64,000 nucleotides of DNA from Streptomyces sp. NBC_01262 (GTDB lineage Bacteria; Actinomycetota; Actinomycetes; Streptomycetales; Streptomycetaceae): the NCBI RefSeq assembly GCF_036226365.1, contig NZ_CP108462.1:5719501-5783500 (forward strand), given 5' to 3'. The notes under the pieces are model-generated. The model had not been told where the DNA came from. It did not search any database and was given only the letters and a program-made list of their open reading frames with translations. The position numbers and the translations under genes were made by a program. Positions 53,876 to 62,839 of the stretch are shown here, piece after piece. Numbering within the stretch: the first letter of the stretch is position 1; each line of letters opens with the position of its first letter.

Positions 53876-55362
53876 CCTCGCCGGTGAAGCGTTACGGGCA
53901 TTGGATCGGCGGACAGTGGCGGCAACCCGCTGAAGCGCACTATGCAGTTGTCAATCCGGCCACGGAACAGACCGTCGGGCACGCCCCCGAAGCGGGCCCG
54001 GCGGATGTGGACGAGGCGGTGCGCGCGGCCCGGGAGGCGTACGGGCAGTGGTCCCGTACGAGCCCGGCGAAGCGTGCGGCGGTCCTGGAAAGGATCGCGG
54101 ACGTCCTCGATTCGCGGTCGGCGGATCTCGTACCGCTGCTCCAGTCGGAGACGGGTGCGACGATCCGGGTCGCGTCAAGCATGCAGATTCCTACGGCGGT
54201 CGACCGGTTCCGGCGTTATGCGCGCGGTGCGGTCGAACCCGACACCGTCCCGCTGGCGCCGCAGCCCGTGAGGGCCACGCCGCTCGCGGCGGGCGGGCTC
54301 GTCGGCGCCGCCGCCGTACGCCGTCCTGTTGGGGTCGTCGGATGCATCACCTCCTACAACTTCCCGATCGTGAATCTCGCGGGCAAGGTCGCGCCCGCGC
54401 TGGCCATGGGCAATACGGTCGTCGCCAAGCCGGCTCCGCAGGACCCGCTGACCTGCCTCCTCCTGGGTGAGGTCATGAAGGAAGCAGGCCTGCCCGATGG
54501 CGTGTTCAACGTCATCACCGGCTCGGGTGCGATCGCGGGTGAGGCGCTGGTCGCACATCCGGACATCGACATGATCAGCTTCACCGGCTCGACGGCGGTC
54601 GGGAAGGCGATCGCGCGGTCGGCCGGCGGGGCGATGAAACGGACCCTGCTGGAACTGGGCGGCAAGGGAGCGGCCATCGTCCTTCAGGACGCGGTCGCGG
54701 AAGGGGGCCGGCCGGGCCGGACCCTCAAGGCCGCGATATCTGCTGTCGGTTCGACATGGGCTTTCCATTCCGGTCAGATCTGCACGGCGCCAACACGCGT
54801 GCTGGTACACCGTGATCAGTACGAGCTGGTGATCACCACACTTGAACAATACGCTCAGTCACTGACAATCGGGGACCCTGTGGATAACTCCACCGTCGTC
54901 GGCCCCCTCATCAGCGCTGCTCAACGCGATCGGGTCGAGGCCTATGTCGCCGGAGCCCGCGACCAGGGCGCCCGTATCGTCACCGGCGGTGAACGCCCGG
55001 ACCTCAAGCCCGGCTTCTACGCCGCCCCGACCCTCATCGCCGACGTGACGCCGGACATGGCCGTCGCCCAGGAGGAGATCTTCGGCCCCGTCGTCGTGGC
55101 CATCGCCTACGACACCGAGGACGAGGCCGTCGAGATCGCCAACGGCACGGCATACGGCCTCTACGACTACGTCTTCTCGGCGGACGCCGGCCGTGCCTGG
55201 GCCGTCGCCGCCCGTCTGCGCAGCGGAAACGTCGGCATCAACACCGCCCAGCGGCACCCGGAGACGCCCTTCGGCGGCTTCAAGGAGAGCGGAATCGGCC
55301 GCGACGGCGGCTCCTTCGGCCTCAGTGCGTACAGCGAACTCCAGGCGGTGGTGTGGTCATGA
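53872..55362 (+). CDS. NAD(P)-dependent aldehyde dehydrogenase
   Basis: 496 residues; ATG 53872 overlaps the previous stop (ATGA). ALDH motifs: 'ITSYNFPIVNLAGKVAPALAMGNTVVAKPA', catalytic Glu in 'LLELGGKGAAIV', catalytic Cys in 'FHSGQICTAPTRVLV', and 'EEIFGPVVVAI'. It oxidises an aldehyde to the acid. Codon use in its first two-thirds (53.9-54.9 kb) is visibly less G/C-biased at third positions than its neighbours, a possible trace of transfer or mosaic origin. Confidence 0.93.
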   Translation: MTSPVKRYGHWIGGQWRQPAEAHYAVVNPATEQTVGHAPEAGPADVDEAVRAAREAYGQWSRTSPAKRAAVLERIADVLDSRSADLVPLLQSETGATIRVASSMQIPTAVDRFRRYARGAVEPDTVPLAPQPVRATPLAAGGLVGAAAVRRPVGVVGCITSYNFPIVNLAGKVAPALAMGNTVVAKPAPQDPLTCLLLGEVMKEAGLPDGVFNVITGSGAIAGEALVAHPDIDMISFTGSTAVGKAIARSAGGAMKRTLLELGGKGAAIVLQDAVAEGGRPGRTLKAAISAVGSTWAFHSGQICTAPTRVLVHRDQYELVITTLEQYAQSLTIGDPVDNSTVVGPLISAAQRDRVEAYVAGARDQGARIVTGGERPDLKPGFYAAPTLIADVTPDMAVAQEEIFGPVVVAIAYDTEDEAVEIANGTAYGLYDYVFSADAGRAWAVAARLRSGNVGINTAQRHPETPFGGFKESGIGRDGGSFGLSAYSELQAVVWS

Positions 55363-56408
55363 GAGGCGTGATCTTCGACGGCACGCAGGCCCAGGTCGTC
55401 GACGACCTGGAGATCCGCGCCCCCGGTCCCGGCGAGGTCCTGGTCCGCATTGTGGCCGCCGGCCTGTGCCACAGCGACCTGTCGGTCATCGACGGAACGA
55501 TTCCCTTCCCCGTCCCCGTCGTGCTCGGCCACGAGGGCGCGGGCATCGTGGAGGGGACCGGCGCCGGGGTCACCCATGTCGCCCCGGGCGACCATGTCGC
55601 GCTGTCCACCCTGGCCAACTGCGGCACCTGCGCGGACTGCGACCGCGGCCGGCCGACGATGTGCCGTAAGGCGATCGGCCGCCCCGGCAGGCCGTTCACC
55701 CGCCGGGGTGAGCCGCTGTTCAACTTCGCTTCCAACTCCGCCTTCGCCGAGCGCACCGTCGTCAAGGCCGTCCAGGCGGTCCGGATCCCCGACGACATCC
55801 CCTTCACCTCCGCCGCCCTCATCGGCTGCGGTGTGCTCACTGGCGTCGGCGCCGCCCTCAACCGGGCCAGGGTCGGCCGGGGTGACACCGTGGTCGTCAT
55901 CGGCACCGGCGGCATCGGGCTCAACGTCCTGCAGGGTGCGCGGCTGGCCGGGGCGGTCCGGATCGTCGCCGTCGAGACCAATCCCGCGAAGGAGGCGGTG
56001 GCCAGGCTCTTCGGCGCCACGGACTTCGTGGGCTCGGCCGACGACGTACGCGAGTTGCTGCCCACCGGCGCGGACCACGTCTTCGAGTGCGTGGGCCGCA
56101 CCTCGCTCATCCGGCAGGCGATCGACCTGCTCGACCGCCACGGCCAGGCCATCCTGCTGGGTGTCCCGCCCGCCGACGCGGAGGCGTCGTTCCGGGTGTC
56201 GTCCATGTACCTCGACAAGGCGATTCTCGGCTGCCGCTACGGCTCCTCGCGCCCGCAGCACGACATCGCGCTCTACGCGGAGCTCTACCGCCGCAAACAG
56301 CTCCTCCTCGACGAGCTCGTCACGGAGACGTATCCCGTCGAGGACTTCGCCAAGGCCGCGGACGACGCCCACCACGGCCGCGTCGCGCGCGGCGTCCTCA
56401 CCTTCTGA
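55359..56408 (+). CDS. zinc-dependent medium-chain alcohol dehydrogenase
   Basis: 349 residues; ATG 55359 overlaps the ALDH stop (ATGA). Catalytic zinc ligands are in 'GLCHSDLSVIDG' and 'LGHEGAGIVEGTG', the structural zinc site in 'NCGTCADCDRGRPTMC', and the nucleotide fold in 'VIGTGGIGLNVLQGARLAGA'. It likely oxidises the alcohol whose aldehyde product is used by the upstream ALDH, feeding the acid to the acyl-CoA ligase. Last gene of the SDR-ACAD-ALDH-ADH operon. Confidence 0.93.
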   Translation: MRGVIFDGTQAQVVDDLEIRAPGPGEVLVRIVAAGLCHSDLSVIDGTIPFPVPVVLGHEGAGIVEGTGAGVTHVAPGDHVALSTLANCGTCADCDRGRPTMCRKAIGRPGRPFTRRGEPLFNFASNSAFAERTVVKAVQAVRIPDDIPFTSAALIGCGVLTGVGAALNRARVGRGDTVVVIGTGGIGLNVLQGARLAGAVRIVAVETNPAKEAVARLFGATDFVGSADDVRELLPTGADHVFECVGRTSLIRQAIDLLDRHGQAILLGVPPADAEASFRVSSMYLDKAILGCRYGSSRPQHDIALYAELYRRKQLLLDELVTETYPVEDFAKAADDAHHGRVARGVLTF

Positions 56409-56430
56409 GCCTTCTGAGCCTTCTGAACGG

Positions 56431-57411
56431 TCAGCTTCGGAAGGTGCGCCGGTACGCAGTCGGTGAGACCCCGAGCGCCGACTGCAGGTGCTGCCGCATG
56501 GAGGCGGCGGTGCCGAAACCGGCCTCGCGCGCCACCTGGTCGACGGAGAGGTCGCCGGTCTCCAGCAGCCCGCGGGCCCTTTCCACGCGCTGCGCGACGA
56601 GCCATTGCCCGGGGCTGACGCCGACCTCCTCACGGAAGCGGCGGGTGAAGGTCCGTACGCTCATGGACTCGCGCTCGGCCAGCTCCCGCAGCGCCAGCGG
56701 CCGGTCGAGCCGGCCCAGGGCCCAGGCGCGCGCGGCGGCGGTGGTGGCGAGCTGCGGCTCCGGGAGGGGCCGCCGGATGTACTGGGCCTGGCCGCCCTCG
56801 CGGTGCGGCGGGACGACGGTCGCGCGGGCGCTGGCGTTGGCGACGGCGGTGCCGTGGTCGCGGCGCACGAGGTGCAGGCACAGGTCGATGCCGGAGGCGA
56901 CGCCGGCGGAGGTGAGGATGTCGCCGTTGTCGATGTAGAGGACGTCCGGTTCGACCTTGACCTGGGGGAACAGCCGCTGGAAGTGGTCGGCGTGGCCCCA
57001 GTGCGTCGTTGCGCGCATGCCGTCCAGCAGCCCGGCGGCGGCGAGGAAGTACGCGCCTGTGCAGATGGAGACCAGGCGCGCGCCTGGCCGGATCCGGCCG
57101 AGGGCGGCCGCGAGCGGCTCCGGGTTACGGCCTTCGGTATGGGCGCTGGACTGCTCGTGAGCCGCGGGTACGACGACGGTGTCGGCGTCCTCCAGCGCTT
57201 CCGGCCCATGCGCGACGCTGATTTCGAAGTCCGCGTCCGCCCGGACCTGGCCGGGGCCTTCCGGGGTACAGGTCAGGACGTCGTAGAGGGGCTCACCTTC
57301 CCCGTTCTTCGCACCGCGGAAGATCCGGAAGGGAATGCCCAGCTCGAAGGGGATGACGCCGTGCTGGACGAGGACGGCGACGCGATGGGGACGTTCCTGC
57401 GCTGCTGGCAT
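56431..57411 (-). CDS. GlxA-type AraC-family transcriptional regulator
   Basis: 326 residues from ATG 57411 (AAGGA 8 nt upstream). An N-terminal DJ-1/PfpI-like domain ('VAVLVQHGVIPFELGIPFRIF', with the nucleophile-position Cys in 'LVSICTGAYFLAAAGLLDG') precedes a C-terminal AraC helix-turn-helix pair ('LALRELAERESMSVRTFTRRFREEVGVSPGQWLVAQRVERARGLLE' and 'DQVAREAGFGTAASMRQHLQSALGVSPTAYRRTF'). It is divergent from an MFS gene with 70 bp between starts and probably regulates it. Confidence 0.92.
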   Translation of the reverse strand: MPAAQERPHRVAVLVQHGVIPFELGIPFRIFRGAKNGEGEPLYDVLTCTPEGPGQVRADADFEISVAHGPEALEDADTVVVPAAHEQSSAHTEGRNPEPLAAALGRIRPGARLVSICTGAYFLAAAGLLDGMRATTHWGHADHFQRLFPQVKVEPDVLYIDNGDILTSAGVASGIDLCLHLVRRDHGTAVANASARATVVPPHREGGQAQYIRRPLPEPQLATTAAARAWALGRLDRPLALRELAERESMSVRTFTRRFREEVGVSPGQWLVAQRVERARGLLETGDLSVDQVAREAGFGTAASMRQHLQSALGVSPTAYRRTFRS

Positions 57412-57481
57412 GGCCCGATCCTTGCACATCATGGCTATCCGGCCACTCGTTTCGTACGGTCCGGTGGCCGAAGCTGATCCG

Positions 57482-58810
57482 GTGACGCAGATACCCCAGC
57501 TCGCTGCCCCTTCCGGCACAAGACCGCCCCTGCGCAAGCCGCGCATCCACCGCGCCTGGTCGGTGGCGGCGGTCGCCTTCGTGACGCTGATCGGCGCCGC
57601 CGGCTTCGCATCCCTGCCCGCGCTGCTGATCGACCCCCTGCACAGCGAATTCGGCTGGTCGCGCGGCATGATCGGCTTCGCGGTCTCCATCAACCTCGCG
57701 CTGTACGGGCTCACGGCGCCCTTCGCCGCCGCGCTGATGGATCGTTTCGGCATCCGGCGGGTGGTGGCCTGCGCGCTGACCACCATCGCGGTCGGGGCCG
57801 GCCTCACCGTCTTCATGACCGAGCCCTGGCAGCTCGTGCTGTGCTGGGGCGTCCTCGTCGGACTCGGCAGCGGCTCCATGGCACTCGCCTTCGCCGCGAC
57901 CGTGACCAACCGCTGGTTCGTCGCCCGGCGCGGCCTGGTCACGGGCATCCTCACGGCGGCGGGCGCGACCGGCCAGCTGGTCTTCCTGCCGCTGCTGTCG
58001 GTCATCGTCGAGCACTCCGGCTGGCGTCCGGCCGCGCTGACCGTCGCATGCGCAGCGCTGGCCGTGGTGCCCTTCGTGTGGATCCTGCTGCGCGACCACC
58101 CGGCCGACGTGGGCCTCGCGGCGTACGGCGCACCTGAATTCACCCCGAAGCCGTCACCTGTGCCCGGCGCCGCCCTGCGCGCGCTCAAGGCGCTCGCTTC
58201 GGCTGCCCGGACCGGGCCCTTCTGGCTGCTCGCCGGCACCTTCGCGATCTGCGGCGCCTCTACGAACGGCCTGATCAAGACACACTTCGTGCCCGCCGCC
58301 CACGACCACGGGATGCCGGTGACGGCCGCCGCCTCGCTGCTCGCCGTGATCGGGGTCTTCGACATCGCGGGGACCATAGCCTCGGGGTGGTTCACCGACC
58401 GCTTCAGCCCGCGGCGGCTGCTGGCCGTCTACTACGGCATGCGCGGGCTGTCCCTGATGTTCCTGCCGATGCTCATGGCCGAGACCGTGCACCCGCCCAT
58501 GGTGCTGTTCATCGTCTTCTACGGCCTGGACTGGGTCGCCACCGTCCCGCCCACCATCGCCCTGTGCCGCGAGTACTACGGCGACGACAGCGCCATCGTC
58601 TTCGGCTGGGTCCTGGCCTCGCACCAGGTGGGCGCGGCGCTGGTCGCCTTCCTGGGCGGTGTTGCGCGTGACGCGTTCGGCTCGTACGACACCGTCTGGT
58701 ACAGCTCCGGCGCGCTGTGCGCGGTGGCCGCTTTGATGGCGCTCGTGATCCGGCGGCGCGTACCTCCGACTGCGACGCCTGTGAGTGCGCCCGTCAGTGC
58801 GCCTGCCTGA
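57482..58810 (+). CDS. MFS transporter, monocarboxylate-transporter-like
   Basis: 442 residues; GTG 57482 chosen, but GTG 57464 close to a TACGGT -10-like box (57455-57460) is also possible. Twelve TM segments with the MCT-like opening 'WSVAAVAFVTLIGAAGFASLPALLIDPLHSEFGWSRGMIGFAVSINLALYGLTAPFAAALMDRFGIRRV'. Ends in short SAP repeats. Proposed uptake or export of an organic acid; neither substrate nor direction is proven. No operator copy is found here. Confidence 0.85.
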   Translation: MTQIPQLAAPSGTRPPLRKPRIHRAWSVAAVAFVTLIGAAGFASLPALLIDPLHSEFGWSRGMIGFAVSINLALYGLTAPFAAALMDRFGIRRVVACALTTIAVGAGLTVFMTEPWQLVLCWGVLVGLGSGSMALAFAATVTNRWFVARRGLVTGILTAAGATGQLVFLPLLSVIVEHSGWRPAALTVACAALAVVPFVWILLRDHPADVGLAAYGAPEFTPKPSPVPGAALRALKALASAARTGPFWLLAGTFAICGASTNGLIKTHFVPAAHDHGMPVTAAASLLAVIGVFDIAGTIASGWFTDRFSPRRLLAVYYGMRGLSLMFLPMLMAETVHPPMVLFIVFYGLDWVATVPPTIALCREYYGDDSAIVFGWVLASHQVGAALVAFLGGVARDAFGSYDTVWYSSGALCAVAALMALVIRRRVPPTATPVSAPVSAPA

Positions 58811-58822
58811 TGTGATCGTCGC

Positions 58823-59452
58823 TCACCTGGGGAGGTAGCTCCCGAAGCGTCCCTGGTGGAAGAGCAGCGGGCCAGGGCTCGCGGGGGCGGAGCCCAGGTC
58901 CTCCACCCGGCCGACGACGATCAGATGGTCGCCTCCGGTGTGCACCGCGTGGATCGAGCAGTCGATCCACGCGGGCGCGCCATGAAGTTGCGGTGAGCCG
59001 GTCGAGGGCGACGGCTCCCAGGTCACCCCCGCGAACTTGTCCGCGCCGCTCACCGCGAACGCCCGGCAGAGCTCCTGCTGGTCAGCGCCCAGGATGTTGG
59101 CGCAGAAGACGCCCGCACGGGCGATCCGGGGCCAGCTCGTGGACGTACGCCCCACCATGAAGACGACGAGCGGCGGATCGAGCGACAGCGAGGCGAAGGA
59201 CTGGCATGCGAAGCCAGCGGGCCCGTCGCCGTCCGTGCCGGGCGCGGTGATCACCGCCACCCCGCTCGCGAAGTTGCCCAGCACCCGGCGGAACTCGCCC
59301 TGGTCGAGCGGCGCGCGCTCGTCCGGCCGCACCGCCCGCAGCTCGGGGCGGGGCAGCGGGTCCAGCGGCTCCGCCGCAGGAAGGGCGCCGACCGACCGGA
59401 GATAGCGCACGGCGGTGGCCGCCATGCCCGCGTGTCCCATCACACCACCCAT
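58823..59452 (-). CDS. flavin reductase (HsaB/HpaC-like) of a two-component monooxygenase
   Basis: 209 residues from ATG 59452; ATG 59440 or 59425 are alternatives because the operator ends only 6 bp before 59452. Flavin reductase-like fold: 'FRRVLGNFASGVAVITAPG', 'GFACQSFASLSLDPPLVVFMVGRTSTSWPRI' and 'GDHLIVVGRVEDLG'. It supplies reduced FMN/FAD to a partner oxygenase, which is not in the window. An N-terminal extension of ~45 residues precedes the usual domain. Confidence 0.87.
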   Translation of the reverse strand: MGGVMGHAGMAATAVRYLRSVGALPAAEPLDPLPRPELRAVRPDERAPLDQGEFRRVLGNFASGVAVITAPGTDGDGPAGFACQSFASLSLDPPLVVFMVGRTSTSWPRIARAGVFCANILGADQQELCRAFAVSGADKFAGVTWEPSPSTGSPQLHGAPAWIDCSIHAVHTGGDHLIVVGRVEDLGSAPASPGPLLFHQGRFGSYLPR

Positions 59453-59457
59453 TGAAG

Positions 59458-59472
59458 CTGACGCATCGTCAG
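59458..59472. promoter_or_regulatory. regulon operator copy 4 (flavin reductase promoter)
   Basis: CTGACGCATCGTCAG lies between the enoyl-CoA hydratase stop (59483) and the flavin reductase ATG (59452), so this gene has its own controlled promoter inside what could otherwise be an operon. Confidence 0.8.
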
Positions 59473-59482
59473 ATGGGAAGCC

Positions 59483-60319
59483 TCAGTGCCCCCGGAAGTC
59501 CGGCGGGCGGCGCTCGACGAAGCTGCGGACGCCTTCCTGGGCGTCGGCGGTGGCCATGTTGAGCTCCTGGGCGGCGGCTTCGGCGGCGAAGGCGGCCGTA
59601 CGGTCGGTGTCGAGGGCGGCGTTGACGAGCTGCTTGGTGAGCGCGAGCGCGCGCGTCGGGCCGGCGGAGAGGCGCTCGGCCCAGGCGCGGGCGGTCTTGT
59701 CGAGGTCGTCGGCGGGGACGACGCGGTTGACGAGGCCGAGGCGTTCGGCGGCGATCGCGGGGAGGTCGTCGCCGAAGAAGAGCAGTTCCTTGGCCCGCTG
59801 GGGGCCGATCAGGCGAGTGAGGAGATAGGCCCCGCCGCCGTCTGGGACGAGGCCGCGGCGCGGGAAGACCTCCACGAACTTGGCGGTGTCGGCGGCGATC
59901 ACGAGGTCGCAGGCGAAGGCGAGGTGCGCGCCGATGCCGGCGGCGGTGCCGTTGACGGCGGCGAGGACCGGCTTCTCGCAGTCGAGGACGGCGGCGATGA
60001 GGCGCTGGGCGCCGCGCCGGATGGTACGGGCCACATCGCCGGGCAGTGGCTTGCCGCCGGCGGCGGTGCCGGCCCGCAGGTCCGCGCCGGCGCAGAAGGC
60101 CGGGCCGGCCGCGGTGATGACCACGGCCCGTACGGCCGGGTCGGCGGAGGCTCCTTCGAGCAGCTGGATGACCCGCTCGCGCTGGTCCCAGGTCAAGGCG
60201 TTCATGGCCTCCGGGCGGTTGAGTGTGATCCACGACACCCCGTTGTCAGTGGTGTGCCGTACAACTGAGTCAACGGGATCGACCGGATCTACGGAGGGAT
60301 CCCGGGGGGAGGATGTCAT
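59483..60319 (-). CDS. enoyl-CoA hydratase/isomerase (PaaG-like)
   Basis: 278 residues from ATG 60319, preceded by AAAAGGAG. Crotonase fold with oxyanion-hole blocks 'GPAFCAGADLR' and 'AAVNGTAAGIGAHLAFACDLVIA'. The catalytic region reads 'FPRRGLVPDGGGAYLLTRLIG', with Asp in the PaaG-type position and no second Glu, so an isomerase reaction is as likely as hydration. It follows the acyl-CoA synthetase gene by 58 bp on the same strand. Confidence 0.9.
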   Translation of the reverse strand: MTSSPRDPSVDPVDPVDSVVRHTTDNGVSWITLNRPEAMNALTWDQRERVIQLLEGASADPAVRAVVITAAGPAFCAGADLRAGTAAGGKPLPGDVARTIRRGAQRLIAAVLDCEKPVLAAVNGTAAGIGAHLAFACDLVIAADTAKFVEVFPRRGLVPDGGGAYLLTRLIGPQRAKELLFFGDDLPAIAAERLGLVNRVVPADDLDKTARAWAERLSAGPTRALALTKQLVNAALDTDRTAAFAAEAAAQELNMATADAQEGVRSFVERRPPDFRGH

Positions 60320-60377
60320 GGGGGAGAAGCTCCTTTTCGCAGGTCCGGACGGGCCCGGGTGCGCCGGGCCGCCGGGC

Positions 60378-62564
60378 TCATCGACAGACGGCGAGCGCGT
60401 CGAGCGCCACCGCGCCCTGTCCTCGCGGCAGGACCATCAGCGGGTTGATGTCGAGCTCGGCGAGGCTGTCGCCGAGCTCCATGGCCATCCGCTGGACGCG
60501 GAGGATGACGTCGACGAGGCCGTCGACATCGGCGGGCGGTGCGCCGCGTACGCCGTCGAGCAGCCGTGCGCCGCGCAGTTCGCCGAGCATGTCCCGCGCG
60601 GTGGCGTCGCCGAAGGGGGGCACACGGACGGCGGAGTCGCGCAGGATCTCGACGAGCACGCCGCCGAGCCCGGCCGTGACGGTGGGGCCGAAGAGGGGGT
60701 CGTGGGTGACGCCGACGACCATCTCCACGCCGCGCTCGACCATCTGGCACACCAGGATGCCGTCGAGGTCGACGCTTTCGTAGCGGGCGATGTCGGTGAG
60801 TTCGCGATAGGCGTCGCGGACCTGGCTGGCCGAGGTCAGGCCGACCTTGACCAGGCCGAGTTCGGTCTTGTGGGCGATCTGCGCGCCGGAGGCCTTCATG
60901 ACGACCGGGTAGCCGACGAGGCCGGCCGCCCGCACCGCGCCGGCGGCGCTGGTGACGAGCTGCTCGCGCGGCACGCGGATGCCGTACGCCCGCAGCAGCT
61001 GCTTGGCCGCGTGCTCGCTCAGTTGCGTGCCCGGGCTGAGCAGTGCGCGGGCTTTGCGGGCCGAAGAGGACGGGGTGCGCGGGGCGTCATCGAAGGGGGA
61101 GCGGTAGCCGGCGGTGAAGCGGTGGTGGCCGAGGTAGGCACGGACGGCGGTGACGCAGTTGCCGAAGGTGCGGAAGGTGGCGAGGCGGGAGGAGCCGAGC
61201 AGGGTGTGGCGGTAGGCGTCCTCGGTGCCGATCGGGGAGCCCCACACCACGCACACCAGCTTGTCGGTCTCTTCCGCCGCGTCGGCCAGGTCCTGCGCGA
61301 GCTTGTCGCTCATCGGCGGGAAGGGGCCGGTGATCGGGCAGATGAGGACTCCGACGGCGGGGTCGGCGAGGATCGCGTCGATGATCCTTCGGCCGCGCCA
61401 GTCCCCGACGGGGTGGCCGCCGTTGTCGACCGGGTTGGCGACGTTCAGATACTCCGGAATCCATTGGTGCAGCTCCGCCTGCTTGTCGTCGGAGAGCGTG
61501 GGGAGCGGGAGGCCGGCGGCGGTGGCGAGGTCCGCGAAGTGCGCGCCGGTGCCGCCGGATATGGAGTAGACGACGACGCCTTCGGCGGCCGGGGGCTTGG
61601 CCCGGGCCAGCAGGGCCGCGGTGTCCTGCAGTTCGTCCAGGCCGTCGACGCGGATGACGCCGAACTGCCGGAAGGCGGCGTCGATCACGGCGTCGGAGCC
61701 GGTGAGCTTGCCGGTGTGGGAGGCGGCGGTGCGGGCGCCGGTCTCGGTGCGGCCGACCTTGACCATCACGACCGGCACCTTGTTGCGGGCGGCGCGGTCG
61801 GCGGCGAGAGCGAAAGAGCGGCCGTCCTTGAGCCCTTCCACATATGCGGCGATGGCGCCGGTCCCTGGCAGCTGGGCGAAGTAGGAGATGAAGTCGGCGG
61901 TCTCCAGGTCGGCCTCGTTGCCGGTGGGTGCCCAGTGGCTGAGCCGGATGCCGAGTTCCTGGAGGGTGTGGATCGGCCGGCCCTGGTGGCCTGACTGGGT
62001 GATCAGGGCGATGGCCGGTCCGGTCAGGTCCTCGCGGAAGGTCTCGAAGGCGTTGAGGTTGGTGTTGGGGCCGAGCAGTCGCAGCCCGGCCCTGGCGGCG
62101 GCCTGGGCCAGCCGGGTCTGGGCGGCGGCGCCGTCCGCGCCGGTCTCGGCGAAGCCGGAGGCGAAGGCCACGGCGAACCTCACCTTGGCCTCGCCGAGTT
62201 GCCCGATGACAGGAAGGGGGTCGGAGACCAGGAGGACGGCGAGGTCCACGCTTTCGGGCAGTTCCGCCACGGAAGGGTGGCAGGGCAGGCCGAACACCGT
62301 CTCGCGGCCGGGGTTGACCGGGTAGAGCCGGGCGCCGACCCGCTCGGACCAGGCGATGAGCTGCCGGGTGATGCCCGTGTTGGGGCGGCCCTCGGCATCC
62401 GAGGCGCCGACGACGGCGACGGACTCGGGCCGGAAGAACCGGTCGAGGTCGGGGACGGCGGCGTGCAGCGGACGGCCGCCGACGTCCTTCTCGTCCGGGC
62501 GAGGCTGGAGGCGGCCGGAGCCGGCGGGGTCGGGGTCGCGTGTGCTGTATGTCGATCCGAGCAT
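60378..62564 (-). CDS. NDP-forming acyl-CoA synthetase (ACD-like), fused alpha-beta
   Basis: 728 residues from ATG 62564. N-terminal CoA-binding Rossmann domain ('FFRPESVAVVGASDAEGRPNTGITRQL'), succinyl-CoA-ligase-like domains with the phospho-His motif 'GARTAASHTGKLTG' and 'SISGGTGAHFADLA', then an ATP-grasp domain ('YGIRVPREQLVTSAAGAVRAAGLVGYPVVMKASGAQIAHKTELGLVKVG'). It interconverts an acyl-CoA and the free acid with ADP/ATP and phosphate. Two operator copies lie 37-75 bp upstream. Confidence 0.9.
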   Translation of the reverse strand: MLGSTYSTRDPDPAGSGRLQPRPDEKDVGGRPLHAAVPDLDRFFRPESVAVVGASDAEGRPNTGITRQLIAWSERVGARLYPVNPGRETVFGLPCHPSVAELPESVDLAVLLVSDPLPVIGQLGEAKVRFAVAFASGFAETGADGAAAQTRLAQAAARAGLRLLGPNTNLNAFETFREDLTGPAIALITQSGHQGRPIHTLQELGIRLSHWAPTGNEADLETADFISYFAQLPGTGAIAAYVEGLKDGRSFALAADRAARNKVPVVMVKVGRTETGARTAASHTGKLTGSDAVIDAAFRQFGVIRVDGLDELQDTAALLARAKPPAAEGVVVYSISGGTGAHFADLATAAGLPLPTLSDDKQAELHQWIPEYLNVANPVDNGGHPVGDWRGRRIIDAILADPAVGVLICPITGPFPPMSDKLAQDLADAAEETDKLVCVVWGSPIGTEDAYRHTLLGSSRLATFRTFGNCVTAVRAYLGHHRFTAGYRSPFDDAPRTPSSSARKARALLSPGTQLSEHAAKQLLRAYGIRVPREQLVTSAAGAVRAAGLVGYPVVMKASGAQIAHKTELGLVKVGLTSASQVRDAYRELTDIARYESVDLDGILVCQMVERGVEMVVGVTHDPLFGPTVTAGLGGVLVEILRDSAVRVPPFGDATARDMLGELRGARLLDGVRGAPPADVDGLVDVILRVQRMAMELGDSLAELDINPLMVLPRGQGAVALDALAVCR

Positions 62565-62600
62565 GGGTCTCGCCCGCTCCTGCCGATAGGTCCACGAGAA

Positions 62601-62615
62601 CTGACGTGATGTCAG
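62601..62615. promoter_or_regulatory. regulon operator copy 5 (acyl-CoA synthetase promoter, proximal)
   Basis: CTGACGTGATGTCAG, perfect arms, 37 bp before ATG 62564. It is 24 bp centre-to-centre from copy 6, about two DNA turns, so two repressor dimers could bind the same face. Confidence 0.8.
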
Positions 62616-62624
62616 GTTACTGAA

Positions 62625-62639
62625 CTGACGGACCGTCAG
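62625..62639. promoter_or_regulatory. regulon operator copy 6 (acyl-CoA synthetase promoter, distal)
   Basis: CTGACGGACCGTCAG, perfect arms; here the centre is also largely symmetric (CTGACGG-A-CCGTCAG), making it the most symmetrical copy of the set. Confidence 0.8.
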
Positions 62640-62839
62640 GAATGGTCGCGGTTGGGGGAAACCTGTGGAGGATCGTACGAGAGTGAAAACCGGGGCCATT
62701 CCGGCGGATCTCCGTGGCGTCGCGTGCTTTGCCGGCGCTCGCGGCGCCGACGGCGCGGCGGGTCAGGCCTTCTCCCGCGGCGATCCATCGGAGGATCCCT
62801 TGGCCTCCGGTCCTGAAGTACACCCGGGAAGGGGTTGAT

